Positions 35,187 to 45,010 of a stretch of 64,000 nucleotides of DNA are shown one piece after another. Below the pieces are notes generated by a model, which did not search any database, was not told the DNA's origin, and saw only the letters and a program-made list of their open reading frames with translations. The position numbers and the translations under genes were made by a program. The stretch covers positions 3,993,001 to 4,057,000 of the forward strand of contig VISH01000002.1 of NCBI GenBank assembly GCA_007827375.1, in the 5' to 3' direction. Within the stretch, counting starts at the first letter, position 1, and the number at the start of each line of letters is the position of its first letter. Source of the stretch: Alteromonadaceae bacterium 2753L.S.0a.02 (lineage in GTDB: Bacteria > Pseudomonadota > Gammaproteobacteria > Pseudomonadales > Cellvibrionaceae).

Positions 35187-38100
35187 ATGAGATTCTCGAA
35201 AAAGTTGCGCAGGCATATCGCCGCGTTAAGTTTGAGCGCGCCGCTGTTTGTGTGCGCAGGGTTTACAGCACCCGTCTATGCCTTAACAGAGCAGGCACAT
35301 AACTGGCAAAACGTGCGCATTGACGGCGGCGGTTTTGTGCCAGGCATTATTTTTAACCAATCAGAACCCAATCTTATCTATGCGCGCACCGATATAGGCG
35401 GTGCCTATCGCTGGAATGAAAGTACACAAAGTTGGGTGCCCATTATGGATTGGGTCGGGTGGGACAACTGGGGTTGGAATGGCATATTGAGTATGGCAAC
35501 CGACCCTGTCGACCCCGATCGCGTTTACGCCGCCGTAGGTATGTACACCAACAGTTGGGACCCAAACAACGGCGCGATAGCGCGTTCAAGCGACCGTGGT
35601 GAAACCTGGGAAGTCACCGTGCTTCCTTTTAAAATTGGTGGCAATATGCCCGGCCGGGGAATGGGCGAACGCCTGCGTATCGACCCCAACGACAACAGTA
35701 CCATTTACTTCGGTGCCGAATTGGGGATGGGTTTGTGGCGCAGTACGGATTACGGTGTAAGCTGGAGTGAGGTAAGCAACTTCCCCAACCCCGGTAATTA
35801 CGTTCAAGACCCTAGCGATACCAACGATTACCTCAATCGCAATCAGGGTGTGGTCTGGGTTGCGTTTGATAACAACAGTGGTACACCTGGCAGTGGCTCG
35901 CAACATATATTTGTGGGGGTCGCCGACAAAGACGACTGCCTCTATGAAAGTCTTGATGGCGGCGTCACGTGGCAGCCGGTCGCTGGTGCACCAACCGGTT
36001 ATATCCCTAAAAAGGGCGTAGTGGATTACGAAAATGGCTTCCTCTACATCGCCACCAGCGATACCGGCGGCCCCTACGATGGTGCCGAAGGTGAGGTATG
36101 GAAATACAATATCGCCACCGGTGAATGGCTCGACATTACCCCGATGACCATCGCCAGCGGCGATCTCTATTTTGGATACAGCGGCCTCACGATTGACCGT
36201 CAGAATCCCGAAACTCTCATGGTCGCTTCGGTAAATTCCTGGTGGCCCGATATGATCTTATTCCGCACCACGGATGGTGGCGCCACCTGGACACGTATTT
36301 GGGACTGGGATGGCTACCCCAGTCGCAGCAAACGTTACACCCTGGATATTTCCGAAACACCATGGTTGCACATGGGTGATAACCCGCAACCGCCGGAAGA
36401 AACCCCAAAACTTGGCTGGATGAATGAATCGGTGGAAATCGACCCCTTCGATTCCGATCGCTTTATGTACGGCACTGGAGCCACCATATTCGGCGCGGAT
36501 GATCTTACCAACTGGGACATCGGCGGCACCGTCAGTATTCGAACCATGGTGAAAGGGCTTGAAGAAACCGCGGTGCTGGACTTGGCTTCACCGCCACAGG
36601 GAGCTCATCTGTTTTCAGCGCTGGGCGATATTGGCGGTTTTAAACACGATGACCTCAGTGTTGTGCCCGACTTGATGTACCAGGCACCCAATTTTGGCAC
36701 AACCACCAGTATCGATTTCGCCGAACTTGACCCAGGCATTATGGTCCGTGTCGGTCATCCGGTAGGTGATGTGCCCGATAACTTTGTGTACATCGGTATT
36801 TCCACCTCATCCGGCGATGCCTGGTGGCAGGGTTCCAACGCGGGCTCGCCAAGCAGCGGTGGTACGGTAGCGCTCGCCTCGGATGGCGGCACCATTGTTT
36901 GGAGCCCGGGCGGTTCAAGCGTTAACTACTCAACCACTTTTGGATCTTCCTGGTCTGCCTCACAAGGTGTACCAGCTGAAGCAAAGGTTGAAGCAGACCG
37001 AGTGAATCCGCAGTGGTTTTACGCCTACAGCGGAAGTACTTTCTATTATTCCCGCGACGGCGGTGCCAGCTTTACGGCCTCTTCCGCGAGTGGTTTACCA
37101 CAAAATGGACACCTTCAATTTAAAGCCGTGCCTGGCTATGAAGGCCATATCTGGTTGGCCGGTGGCGAAATCGACGAAAACGATACAACGCTCAGCCATG
37201 GCCTATGGCGCAGTACCGACGGCGGTGAAACCTTTACCCAACTGTCGCTGGTTGAAGAAGGCGACAATGTCGCATTTGGTAAACCCGCAGACGGCACCAG
37301 CTACCCGGCTATCTATTTGGTTGCGCAGGTAGACGGCGTGCGCGGTGTGTTCCGCTCAGATGACGAAGGGGCAAGTTGGGTACGGATTAACGACGATGCC
37401 CACCAATTTGGCAATATGGGTGAAGCGCTCGCTGGCGACCCCCGCGTTTATGGTCGAGTTTATCTGGGCACCAACGGTCGTGGTATCGTGATGGCAGAAC
37501 CTGCCGGTGCAGTCAGCTCGAGCAGCTCTTCTTCCAGCAGCAGTTCATCGAGCAGTTCATCCAGTTCTTCGAGCAGTTCCAGTTCATCAAGTGGTGCCGG
37601 TAGTACATCATCGAGTTCGAGCAGCTCCAGTTCTTCGAGTAGCTCTAGTTCCTCAAGCAGCAGTTCTTCAAACAGCAGCTCTTCGAGCAGTTCTAGCAGC
37701 AGTTCAAGTTCATCGAGCTCTGGCGGTATCTGCGAACAAGTATGTAACTGGTATGGCAGCAATTACGCGGTTTGTACCGGCCAGGACACCGGTTGGGGTT
37801 GGGAGAACAATCAAAGCTGCATTGGAGCAACAACATGTAATGATCAATGGGGCGCTGGTGGCGTCGTTGATAGCTGTGGTGGCAGTTCCAGCTCGTCCAG
37901 CTCGAGTTCATCGAACTCTAGTTCATCAAGCAGCTCGTCGAGCTCCAGTTCCTCTAGCAGTAGCTCTTCAAGTTCCAGCAGTAACTCCAGTTCAAATAGC
38001 AGTTCTTCGAGCAGTTCGTCCAGCAGCTCTTCCAGCTCTGGTGGCACAAGTACCGGCAGTTGTGAGTACAGCATTAACGACGATTGGGGCCAGGGTTTTA

Positions 38101-38354
38101 CCGCATCCATTAAAGTCACTAATAACGGTACCAGTGCGGTAAGTGCATGGACAGTGGCCTGGGAATACACCAGCGATACTCAAATTACCAATAGCTGGAG
38201 TGCCAGTGTGACAGGTAGCAACCCCTACCAGGCAGAGAACATGAGCTGGAATGGCAGCCTCCAACCGGGTCAATCGGTAAGTTTTGGTTTCCAAGGCACA
38301 AAGCCCATGGGTACGGCTGAAATACCGCAACTCACCGGATCGCTTTGCGAATGA
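35187..38354 (+). CDS. Secreted GH74 xyloglucanase with two poly-Ser linkers, CBM10 and CBM2
   Basis: I choose the ATG at 35187, after GGAG; an ATG four codons upstream lacks a site. About 1055 residues with a signal peptide (to VYA, about residue 32). The catalytic part (about 35-770) is a tandem beta-propeller with many DGG..W blades. The GH74 catalytic aspartates are Asp69 (ARTDIGGAYRW) and Asp481 (GDIGGFKHDD). A poly-Ser linker then leads to a CBM10 (ICEQVCNWYG...CTGQDTGWGWENNQSC...DSCG), a second poly-Ser linker, and a C-terminal CBM2 (GSCEYSINDDWGQGF...TNNGTSAVSAWTV...GFQG...LTGSLCE). It should cut xyloglucan bound to cellulose outside the cell. This module set is characteristic of Cellvibrio/Saccharophagus relatives. 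A strong terminator follows. Confidence 0.94.
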   Translation: MRFSKKLRRHIAALSLSAPLFVCAGFTAPVYALTEQAHNWQNVRIDGGGFVPGIIFNQSEPNLIYARTDIGGAYRWNESTQSWVPIMDWVGWDNWGWNGILSMATDPVDPDRVYAAVGMYTNSWDPNNGAIARSSDRGETWEVTVLPFKIGGNMPGRGMGERLRIDPNDNSTIYFGAELGMGLWRSTDYGVSWSEVSNFPNPGNYVQDPSDTNDYLNRNQGVVWVAFDNNSGTPGSGSQHIFVGVADKDDCLYESLDGGVTWQPVAGAPTGYIPKKGVVDYENGFLYIATSDTGGPYDGAEGEVWKYNIATGEWLDITPMTIASGDLYFGYSGLTIDRQNPETLMVASVNSWWPDMILFRTTDGGATWTRIWDWDGYPSRSKRYTLDISETPWLHMGDNPQPPEETPKLGWMNESVEIDPFDSDRFMYGTGATIFGADDLTNWDIGGTVSIRTMVKGLEETAVLDLASPPQGAHLFSALGDIGGFKHDDLSVVPDLMYQAPNFGTTTSIDFAELDPGIMVRVGHPVGDVPDNFVYIGISTSSGDAWWQGSNAGSPSSGGTVALASDGGTIVWSPGGSSVNYSTTFGSSWSASQGVPAEAKVEADRVNPQWFYAYSGSTFYYSRDGGASFTASSASGLPQNGHLQFKAVPGYEGHIWLAGGEIDENDTTLSHGLWRSTDGGETFTQLSLVEEGDNVAFGKPADGTSYPAIYLVAQVDGVRGVFRSDDEGASWVRINDDAHQFGNMGEALAGDPRVYGRVYLGTNGRGIVMAEPAGAVSSSSSSSSSSSSSSSSSSSSSSSSSSGAGSTSSSSSSSSSSSSSSSSSSSSSNSSSSSSSSSSSSSSSSGGICEQVCNWYGSNYAVCTGQDTGWGWENNQSCIGATTCNDQWGAGGVVDSCGGSSSSSSSSSSNSSSSSSSSSSSSSSSSSSSSSSNSSSNSSSSSSSSSSSSSSGGTSTGSCEYSINDDWGQGFTASIKVTNNGTSAVSAWTVAWEYTSDTQITNSWSASVTGSNPYQAENMSWNGSLQPGQSVSFGFQGTKPMGTAEIPQLTGSLCE
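37514..37722 (+). repeat. Poly-serine linker coding repeat 1 of GH74
   Basis: About 70 codons, nearly all Ser, interrupted by GAGSTS and single Asn residues. The Ser codons are mixed (AGC, AGT, TCA, TCG, TCT, TCC), so the run is kept at protein level and not by simple slippage. It creates false Leu/Glu-rich ORFs on the other strand. Confidence 0.85.
37879..38040 (+). repeat. Poly-serine linker coding repeat 2 of GH74
   Basis: About 54 codons, Ser with a few Asn, mixed codons, joining CBM10 to CBM2. Confidence 0.85.
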
Positions 38355-38415
38355 CAATCTTGTGATTAGCCTATCGAGATCCTGAACATTTAACGTAATT
38401 TCGTTTGGGTATTTC

Positions 38416-38451
38416 CACCCCGACACGCTGGCGTGTCGGGGTGTTTTTTTT
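38416..38451 (+). terminator. Rho-independent terminator after GH74
   Basis: 13-bp perfect arms CACCCCGACACGC and GCGTGTCGGGGTG with a two-base loop, followed by eight T. Confidence 0.93.
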
Positions 38452-38464
38452 CAGGCTCTTCGTA

Positions 38465-39232
38465 TTAAGATTCGTAGCTGGTTAACAGTATGTCGTCATC
38501 AATAATTAAGCCAATACCGGGCGCATAGTATTTGTATTCAAGAACGCTCTCGTCGAGTGGCGTTCCTTCTTTTACCTTGAGACAATTCTCAAATGTACCT
38601 GCTGGGGTTTCACACACACCATCAAAACTGATGATTTCGGCGCGATCCATGGCCTGACCGGGCGCAACTTCCTGATAATATTTTAAATTAGTAGCCACTT
38701 TTCCAGGCATAAACAACCCCGCCTTATTTTCACCGTCACCGGCAACCCAAGCACCGTCGTGATTAACGACCTTGCCGTTTTTGTAAAAACTGACATCTTC
38801 GCCAAAGTAATATACATCTTTGGTATCTTCACATATGGCGAAATAATTCATGGCAACTTCGTAGAGCTTACCTTTTTTCCATTCGCTTTCTTTAACCACG
38901 CGAGTTTCGACACCGGCGACCATCTTAGTTTCTTCTAAAACTTTAATTTCTACTTTGGTGTTATCGCCCTCCAAAATTAATTTATGGCCGGGCTCCAGCA
39001 CAAAATAATCGTTACGGCCTGTAGTAACAAGATTGCATGAAGCAGGATCAAAGCTCTTTTGCCATTCATCTCCGGACTGCATACTTTCGGCCTTTTCCAA
39101 TTGCGCTGCCATGGCCGCTTTATCATTATCGTCGTCGGCAACAGCGACACTGCTCGAACAGGAATAGAGTGACATAACCAACACTGATGTTGCAGTTAAC
39201 ACACTATATCGTAACCCTTTGCTCACATTCAT
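38465..39232 (-). CDS. Putative lipoprotein of unknown function, last gene of the double-RND operon
   Basis: 255 residues from the ATG at 39232, preceded by AAGGAG. The signal sequence ends in a lipobox (VLVMSLYSC). The mature part is beta-rich and acidic, with YFVLEPGHKLILEG, TRVVKESEWKKGKLYEVAMNYFAIC, VYYFGEDVSFYKNGKVV, a segment for cleavage-like PAGTFENCLKVKEGTPL, and KYYAPGIGLIIDDDILL. That last pattern occurs in small periplasmic proteins often annotated as hypothetical. It lies 26 bp after the AlgE-like gene, so it probably works with that barrel or the RND complex. I do not recognise a named family. Confidence 0.65.
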   Translation of the reverse strand: MNVSKGLRYSVLTATSVLVMSLYSCSSSVAVADDDNDKAAMAAQLEKAESMQSGDEWQKSFDPASCNLVTTGRNDYFVLEPGHKLILEGDNTKVEIKVLEETKMVAGVETRVVKESEWKKGKLYEVAMNYFAICEDTKDVYYFGEDVSFYKNGKVVNHDGAWVAGDGENKAGLFMPGKVATNLKYYQEVAPGQAMDRAEIISFDGVCETPAGTFENCLKVKEGTPLDESVLEYKYYAPGIGLIIDDDILLTSYES

Positions 39233-39258
39233 CGTCTGTCTCCTTAAGTCAAGGTTAT

Positions 39259-40794
39259 TTACCACCAAAATTTGCAATTTATCGCAGTGCCAGGGTCAGC
39301 ACTGCGAAACTCTCCGTCTTCGGATTCTATTTGAAAGGCATCACCCGGGAAAAACCATCCCAACCGAAAATCAATACCCAAACGTTTAATTCCGAATGTT
39401 TTCCGGGAACCAAGAATAATATCAAATGCGGTACCCAGCATTTTACTGCGTTTATCGCCACTTTTAATAACCGCAGTTGTTGTCGAATTACGTAACTCAT
39501 CAGCATAGGCGTTCAAGGTATAGTGATGAAAAACAAAATCGATCGTGGCACTGTTTGATGGGAAAAAACCCGCTCCAACCGTAAATATCTGTAAGTTGCT
39601 TAACTCTGGATCTAGAAATTCACCGTAAACCTTGAATTCGGAAACCCCAGAGAACCTCGCTTCATTACTTTCCAAACCGGATTGGCGAAAATTACTATTT
39701 TTGTCGTCTTCATCGTTGTCATCGCCCGATCCATATGCGTAACTCAGGGTAAAGTTTGGATAAAACTTATTACTAAACTTATAGTTAACACCTATATCAA
39801 ATCCGAATCCGTTTAATTCTTTGCCTTCTTCGTCGTGCCCACCAGTTATACCGCTTTCCAACCAATAGCTCACCGCGCGTGTTGGGTTACCGCCGCCTCG
39901 AATCCCCATTAAGCGGGGCTCGCCTTCATCACCGCTGGTGTCGTCTCTCGCAAGAAAATAACCGGAAATCCAGTGGTCCTCGATGCCTCGATAATAGGTT
40001 TCGGCGAGAAAGTTATCGATAGTTCCTTCCTCTTCCTCACTAATCAGATCCAAGTCGTACAGGAATTCCCGAGAAACACCCAACTCGGTACGAAAATATC
40101 CTGTTTTAAAGCCCACCATTACGGTATCGAGCGAAGTATCGTAAAGCCAATGGCGCTGGTCTTCGAAATTTTTTCGGCCTAAGCTTAACTCTAACGGGCC
40201 GGCAAAATCCGTGAATTTCACATAGGCTTGATCGAATACAAAACTAATTTTACGGTTAATTTCTTCGGCATCTTCACCGGGGAAGTAACCGTTGTTATCA
40301 TCGATAACCACAAACACCTTTGCCATGCGAACCTGAACCGTTGTTTCAAACCAACGTACCGGGCGATAGGTTATTTCAGCATTTAGCTCGGGAATCAAAA
40401 GGCCAAGATCATCTTTCTGGTCGTCATTAAGATCGCTGTTGCTTAAGTAAACGGCTTCAGACTCACTGCCATAACTGTATTGATACGGTAACCAGGTTTT
40501 TACCTGAACAGGCTTACCCTCTTTTGTTTGCGCAGTTTTACTGGGAATACTGAACTGTGCTAGCTGTAGTTCAGGTTTCAAACCCTTTTGGGATTGCCGC
40601 GGCAGAGAAAAGTCACCTTTCAACACGCCACTATTTTGAGACGGCACCGAAATACTCTCAATTTTAGGGCGGTACACTTCATTAACTGGTTGAGGGATTG
40701 TGCTGTTGGTGGTACTTCCACCACCAACAGCACCCAAAGCATCTACACAAAACGGTAATAGACTTACAAAAGATAATTTAAGTATGTGCTGCAT
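39259..40794 (-). CDS. AlgE-like outer-membrane beta-barrel (alginate-export family)
   Basis: 511 residues with a signal peptide (MQHILKLSFVSLLPFCVDALG). The barrel region resembles the alginate_exp family, with TYRPVRWFETTVQVRM, LGRKNFEDQRHWLYDTSLDTVMVGF, YFRTELGVSREF and a C-terminal aromatic ending NCKFWW. The gene overlaps the end of the second RND gene by 17 bp. No alginate synthesis genes are near, so the exported compound is unknown. It may replace a TolC-type outer-membrane factor for the two RND permeases of this operon, which would be unusual. Confidence 0.72.
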   Translation of the reverse strand: MQHILKLSFVSLLPFCVDALGAVGGGSTTNSTIPQPVNEVYRPKIESISVPSQNSGVLKGDFSLPRQSQKGLKPELQLAQFSIPSKTAQTKEGKPVQVKTWLPYQYSYGSESEAVYLSNSDLNDDQKDDLGLLIPELNAEITYRPVRWFETTVQVRMAKVFVVIDDNNGYFPGEDAEEINRKISFVFDQAYVKFTDFAGPLELSLGRKNFEDQRHWLYDTSLDTVMVGFKTGYFRTELGVSREFLYDLDLISEEEEGTIDNFLAETYYRGIEDHWISGYFLARDDTSGDEGEPRLMGIRGGGNPTRAVSYWLESGITGGHDEEGKELNGFGFDIGVNYKFSNKFYPNFTLSYAYGSGDDNDEDDKNSNFRQSGLESNEARFSGVSEFKVYGEFLDPELSNLQIFTVGAGFFPSNSATIDFVFHHYTLNAYADELRNSTTTAVIKSGDKRSKMLGTAFDIILGSRKTFGIKRLGIDFRLGWFFPGDAFQIESEDGEFRSADPGTAINCKFWW

Positions 40795-43700
40795 TCAGAC
40801 GCGCTTCCTTCTGCAATTGCTCTCGCTCCATTACCAAACGAAAATCTTCTTTTAGCGCCTGATCGATAAACTCCAAATTCAGTTCAGATTCTTTTTCAAC
40901 ATCTGAAGCAAAAATAAGGTAGCATGCTGGCACGCTTAACAAGACATAGAGTGAAGAAGTCACAACACCGCCGATAATGACAAGCGCGCTGGGCTGAATT
41001 ATTTCCAGACCGGCAATTTTTCCCAGTAAGGCCAGTGGTAACAGCGCAGCGATCATCACGGTACTCGTTTTAAAAATAGATGCAAAGGTGTCACTGGTGA
41101 TCGCGACAGTATTTTCCATAGCAGAACCGGCCAGTTGAGATTGCTGATAACCGCTGATTAACAGAATACTGTAACGTGCAGCGATTCCGATAAGCGCCAG
41201 AAGACCCACAATAGAACCCAGCGTTACTGCGCCGCCACCAACAATCATGACTGCGGCCATACCCCCAGCCGCTGCAGCGGGTATGACGGTAAATCCAATG
41301 GTGGCCAAACGCCAGCTGTGGAAGCAGGCCTGCATCAACAGAAAAATACCAATAAGCGCGGCAAGCACCAGGCTTGTTACACGCTGTTCAACGCCCTGTC
41401 GTTCAGCAAATTCACCCAGAACTTTGGGATGGTATTCGAGTGGAAATTCCATTTCGCGCAGAGCTTGCTGAACTTTGGCAGAAACACCTTTCAGATTGGT
41501 TCCGGCAATTCCCGCTGCCACATCAATATAGGGCGATATCGACTCGTGATTAATCACCACTGGCGTAGAGTCGACACTCACACTCGCGACATCACCTAAA
41601 CGAACATAATGACGGTCGGATTTTTCGATTAATACATCTTCGAGATCACTAATGCTGTTGCGAATATCCGAAGAACCCCACACTGTGACATCAAACAGTT
41701 TTTGATCCTCAAATAAAAACCCGACATTGATCCCCGAAAAAATCGTTGATGCCGCACGACGTATATCACCCGGTTTAACATTGGCTGCTGCGGCGGCGTC
41801 AAGATTGACACGCACACTCACTTGAGGCTCAGTTTTCTGACCAACAATGCGCACCTGTTCAATATCATCAATGCCTTTTAAGGTTTGCTGAACTCGTTCG
41901 GCTTGCTCTCGTAATACGTCGCGATCCTGACCAAATATTCGCACTACCAGTGGTGCATCTTCGCCAGTAATAACTTTACCGATCGTATTGCGTAAGAACA
42001 TATGAACACCGGTGTCCACACCGGGGTAGCCTTTTATTACCTCTTGAATACTGCCAATGGTTTTATCGTAATTGGCCGTCGCTGCGATTTTCACCCAAAT
42101 CTGGCTGTCATTAACGCCAACAATTTGATCGCCACGCATTGCTCGCCCCACATGCGCGTTCACCTCTGCCACTCCGGGTAATGCACGAAGTTCATCACTG
42201 ACTCTACTGACTATACGGCTGGTTTCCTTAAGTGAAGTACCTGGGGCAGTGGACCAATCAACAATGACGTTCTGCTCTTTAAAGGAAGGCAACAAGGAAT
42301 GGCCCGCGAGCGGCCACAACGCCAAGCCAATAATTATCGCTCCCGCACCAACAGCTACCGGCACAAACGGCGTACGTAATGCACCTTGCAGGAGCTTGTG
42401 ATATCCAGCTTGCGAAACGCTCAGCAGTGGTGATGTGGTAGCGCTGGAACCCGATCGCTTAAGCAGGAATACGCCCAGAGCCGGTGTTAAAATAATCCCC
42501 ACCAGAAATGAAGCAAGAATAGCAAGCAGATAAACGCTGGCAAGAGGTTTCAGAAACGCTCCCACTGCGCCACCCAAAAAGAACATTGGGGTCACCGCCA
42601 AGGCAACAGCGAGTACCGCAAAAATAGTAATATTTTTTGTTTTTAACACTGCATGATAAATGACATTAGCAGACGTCGTTTGCAAACCCTCGGTGGCATC
42701 TTCGCTGGCTTGTTTCATTATGCGGTCAACATCCAGGATCGCATCACCAATAACAATACCCAATGCCACGAAAAGTCCAGCAATTAACATGGTGTTTAAA
42801 GTCGCGCCCGCCAAATGCATGATGGAAACGGCAACAACTACCGCTACCGGAATAGTAATTAAACTGATAACCGTTGCTCGCCAGCTAAACAACAGCAATC
42901 CAAGCACCACTGCCATTAATATTGAACCAATTATTGTTGCTTTGGCCAGATTGGCCATTGATTCATCGATATAGGATGACAAACGGAATATGCTTGAGTT
43001 TATCTCTACACCCGGCAAACCCAACTTAAGGTCTGCGAGCGCACTGTCTATCGCCTTGGTTACTTCCACGGTATTGGCCGAGGGTAACTTGTCAATTACA
43101 AACATTAGACCTTTGCCGTTGTTTAGCAGTGCATCGCCAATTAACGGAGCATGACCATAAGTTACGTTTGCAACATCACCAAGCGTCATTTTTTTACCGG
43201 TCATCAACAGGTGTTGGGGAGCCACGGCCACTTTTGCCATATCCTCCGGTGTAAAAATCGGCATCTTATGGTGTACGCCTAAACGCTGGTTGTGATTGTC
43301 AATAAAGCCGCCAGTACCCGGTGAAGAACCTCTCAAAAAAGAGAGGGGGGTAACCCACAAAGAATTACCCGCAGCTTCGAAAATATCGGTCTGAACAAGT
43401 TTTGCATCGCGTAAACGATCGGGATCGATACGCACCTGGAGCTCGCGGGGACGCAAGCCCCACACAGCCACTTTGGAAACACCTTTAACACTTAACAAAC
43501 GCGGCTCAATCACCCATTTAGCAAGAATGGACAGCTGTGTTTCTTCAATGGTATCGGAGGAAACGCCAACCATCATAAAACGGTTTGTGGTGGATATTGG
43601 TTGTAGTACGTTGGGCGGCTGGGAAATATTCGGGAGTGCATAAGCGAGTGTCAAACGCTCACTAATCATCTGGCGTGCCTTCATCAAATCAGTGCCGCGC

Positions 43701-43993
43701 TCAAAAGTAAGTTTAATCGAAGACAGACCCATAATAGATTCAGATCTCATAGACGTTACCCAGGGTACACCGCTGAGTAATTCCTCAATATTTAAGGTCA
43801 CCAGGCTTTCAACCTCTTCCGCCGAAAGACCCAGTGCCTCTGTTTGAATTTCGACAACTGGTGCACTGAATTCCGGAAATACATCCAACGGCATTTCTCT
43901 GATTGAGAGCGCTCCGAATATAACGACTGCAGCCGCAAGACCAATAATCAGGCCTCGTAGCTGCATGCTTGTTGCGATTAGCCAGCTAAACAT
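40778..43993 (-). CDS. RND-family efflux permease B (CzcA/CusA-like)
   Basis: 1071 residues with the full RND plan: N-terminal helix (IGLAAAVVIFGALSIREMPLDVFPEFSAP), two large periplasmic loops and twelve helices. The fourth helix reads GLFVALGIVIGDAILDVDRI; only one Asp of the usual DD pair is kept. The heavy-metal-efflux type start (PLDVFPEF) is shared with permease A, but the two are clearly diverged. Secondary features include GNSLWVTPLSFLRGSSPGTGGFID and FILRYSILLISGYQQ-like terminal helices. Two different permeases in one operon suggest a heteromeric pump or two pumps sharing an adaptor. Confidence 0.85.
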   Translation of the reverse strand: MFSWLIATSMQLRGLIIGLAAAVVIFGALSIREMPLDVFPEFSAPVVEIQTEALGLSAEEVESLVTLNIEELLSGVPWVTSMRSESIMGLSSIKLTFERGTDLMKARQMISERLTLAYALPNISQPPNVLQPISTTNRFMMVGVSSDTIEETQLSILAKWVIEPRLLSVKGVSKVAVWGLRPRELQVRIDPDRLRDAKLVQTDIFEAAGNSLWVTPLSFLRGSSPGTGGFIDNHNQRLGVHHKMPIFTPEDMAKVAVAPQHLLMTGKKMTLGDVANVTYGHAPLIGDALLNNGKGLMFVIDKLPSANTVEVTKAIDSALADLKLGLPGVEINSSIFRLSSYIDESMANLAKATIIGSILMAVVLGLLLFSWRATVISLITIPVAVVVAVSIMHLAGATLNTMLIAGLFVALGIVIGDAILDVDRIMKQASEDATEGLQTTSANVIYHAVLKTKNITIFAVLAVALAVTPMFFLGGAVGAFLKPLASVYLLAILASFLVGIILTPALGVFLLKRSGSSATTSPLLSVSQAGYHKLLQGALRTPFVPVAVGAGAIIIGLALWPLAGHSLLPSFKEQNVIVDWSTAPGTSLKETSRIVSRVSDELRALPGVAEVNAHVGRAMRGDQIVGVNDSQIWVKIAATANYDKTIGSIQEVIKGYPGVDTGVHMFLRNTIGKVITGEDAPLVVRIFGQDRDVLREQAERVQQTLKGIDDIEQVRIVGQKTEPQVSVRVNLDAAAAANVKPGDIRRAASTIFSGINVGFLFEDQKLFDVTVWGSSDIRNSISDLEDVLIEKSDRHYVRLGDVASVSVDSTPVVINHESISPYIDVAAGIAGTNLKGVSAKVQQALREMEFPLEYHPKVLGEFAERQGVEQRVTSLVLAALIGIFLLMQACFHSWRLATIGFTVIPAAAAGGMAAVMIVGGGAVTLGSIVGLLALIGIAARYSILLISGYQQSQLAGSAMENTVAITSDTFASIFKTSTVMIAALLPLALLGKIAGLEIIQPSALVIIGGVVTSSLYVLLSVPACYLIFASDVEKESELNLEFIDQALKEDFRLVMEREQLQKEARLNAAHT

Positions 43994-44086
43994 AATTGTT
44001 CCCCTTTTATTCCCTTAACCTAGAGTTGTAGCGAAACACGAAAGTCGCGGAATAAAAATTTACGACTGCGCCGAACTCAATGGATT

Positions 44087-44914
44087 TTATTTTTTAAACA
44101 CAACCTCAGCACCGTATAACAAGGCCGCACCTACGGTGACTACGGAGGTTCCAATAGCTGGACCAGAATCGAGAACAGCGAACTCGCCTACAACACGATT
44201 TATGGCAACCGGTTTACGTTCAAACACATACTGTTGTGGGTTAGAGTACACCCAGGACTTTCCTTTACTGTCGTAATGCACAGCATCGTAAGGCACCACC
44301 ATGTGATTTTCATTGTCGTCCTTTAAAACCATTTCCACGCGCACACGATCGTGCAAATGGTACCCAATTTGAGTATCTGCAATTTTGTAATACACGCGCA
44401 GCATGGTGCGCTTCGGATCTAGCGCCGGAGGCAAGCCTGCTGGCACAGCTGTCGTTTCTGAGATCTTGCCATCTCGGGTATCCAGGGGAATCACACGAAT
44501 TTGCTTCTCCTGACTGATGCGCTGCCATTCCGGTTCTGAAAGCGTTATTTGTAACCACAGGAAATTTGGGTCAGCTTTGGGTTGTGATTTAAAACTGGCG
44601 ACACTCGGCGTTGCTCCACCAAAACCACCGAATGTTGTTTGCTTTTTCTCCTGATACACAACAGGCATCACAATCGAACCCCCAAAAAGCTGTCTGCTGG
44701 GCACATTTTTTTGAGAAACTTCGCCGGTTTCGATGCCGAGTCGTTGCACGGATTTTTCATCTAATATGACCCGCTTTAAGTCACTACCCGGGATTTCCTC
44801 AAATCTTGCTGGACCATAGGGTGCTTTCGACGCTTTGCTGTCGGACCCAGCAAGCGCAGCTCCGCTTAGAGTGGTGAACACCATCATTACCGCTAATCCT
44901 AAACCCTTTTTCAT
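44087..44914 (-). CDS. Periplasmic adaptor-like protein of the RND operon
   Basis: 275 residues from the ATG at 44914 (AAGGAT before). Signal peptide MKKGLGLAVMMVFTTLSGAALA. The pattern ...KRVILDEKSVQRLGIETGEVSQKNVP...GGSIVMPVV and later VPYDAVHYDSKGKSWVYSNPQQYVFERKPVAINRVVGEFAVLDSGPAIGTSVVTVGAALLYGAEVVFK is that of the beta-barrel and membrane-proximal parts of CusB/CzcB-type membrane-fusion proteins. The long coiled-coil hairpin and lipoyl halves of a normal adaptor are missing or very short, so it may not reach a TolC-like channel. Lies between the two permease genes. Confidence 0.7.
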   Translation of the reverse strand: MKKGLGLAVMMVFTTLSGAALAGSDSKASKAPYGPARFEEIPGSDLKRVILDEKSVQRLGIETGEVSQKNVPSRQLFGGSIVMPVVYQEKKQTTFGGFGGATPSVASFKSQPKADPNFLWLQITLSEPEWQRISQEKQIRVIPLDTRDGKISETTAVPAGLPPALDPKRTMLRVYYKIADTQIGYHLHDRVRVEMVLKDDNENHMVVPYDAVHYDSKGKSWVYSNPQQYVFERKPVAINRVVGEFAVLDSGPAIGTSVVTVGAALLYGAEVVFKK

Positions 44915-45010
44915 AATCGTATCCTTATTAGTGCCGATTAATCGATGTGACTGATAACTACGCCTTTTCGGACAAGTTAATAACATTGCAAAGTAACCAG
45001 TTATGTCTCT

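Noticed and set aside
37460..37762. Leu/Glu-rich proteins on the minus strand opposite GH74
   Set aside because: They are antisense readings of the poly-Ser linker, as are those opposite the second GH10 at 63232-63591.
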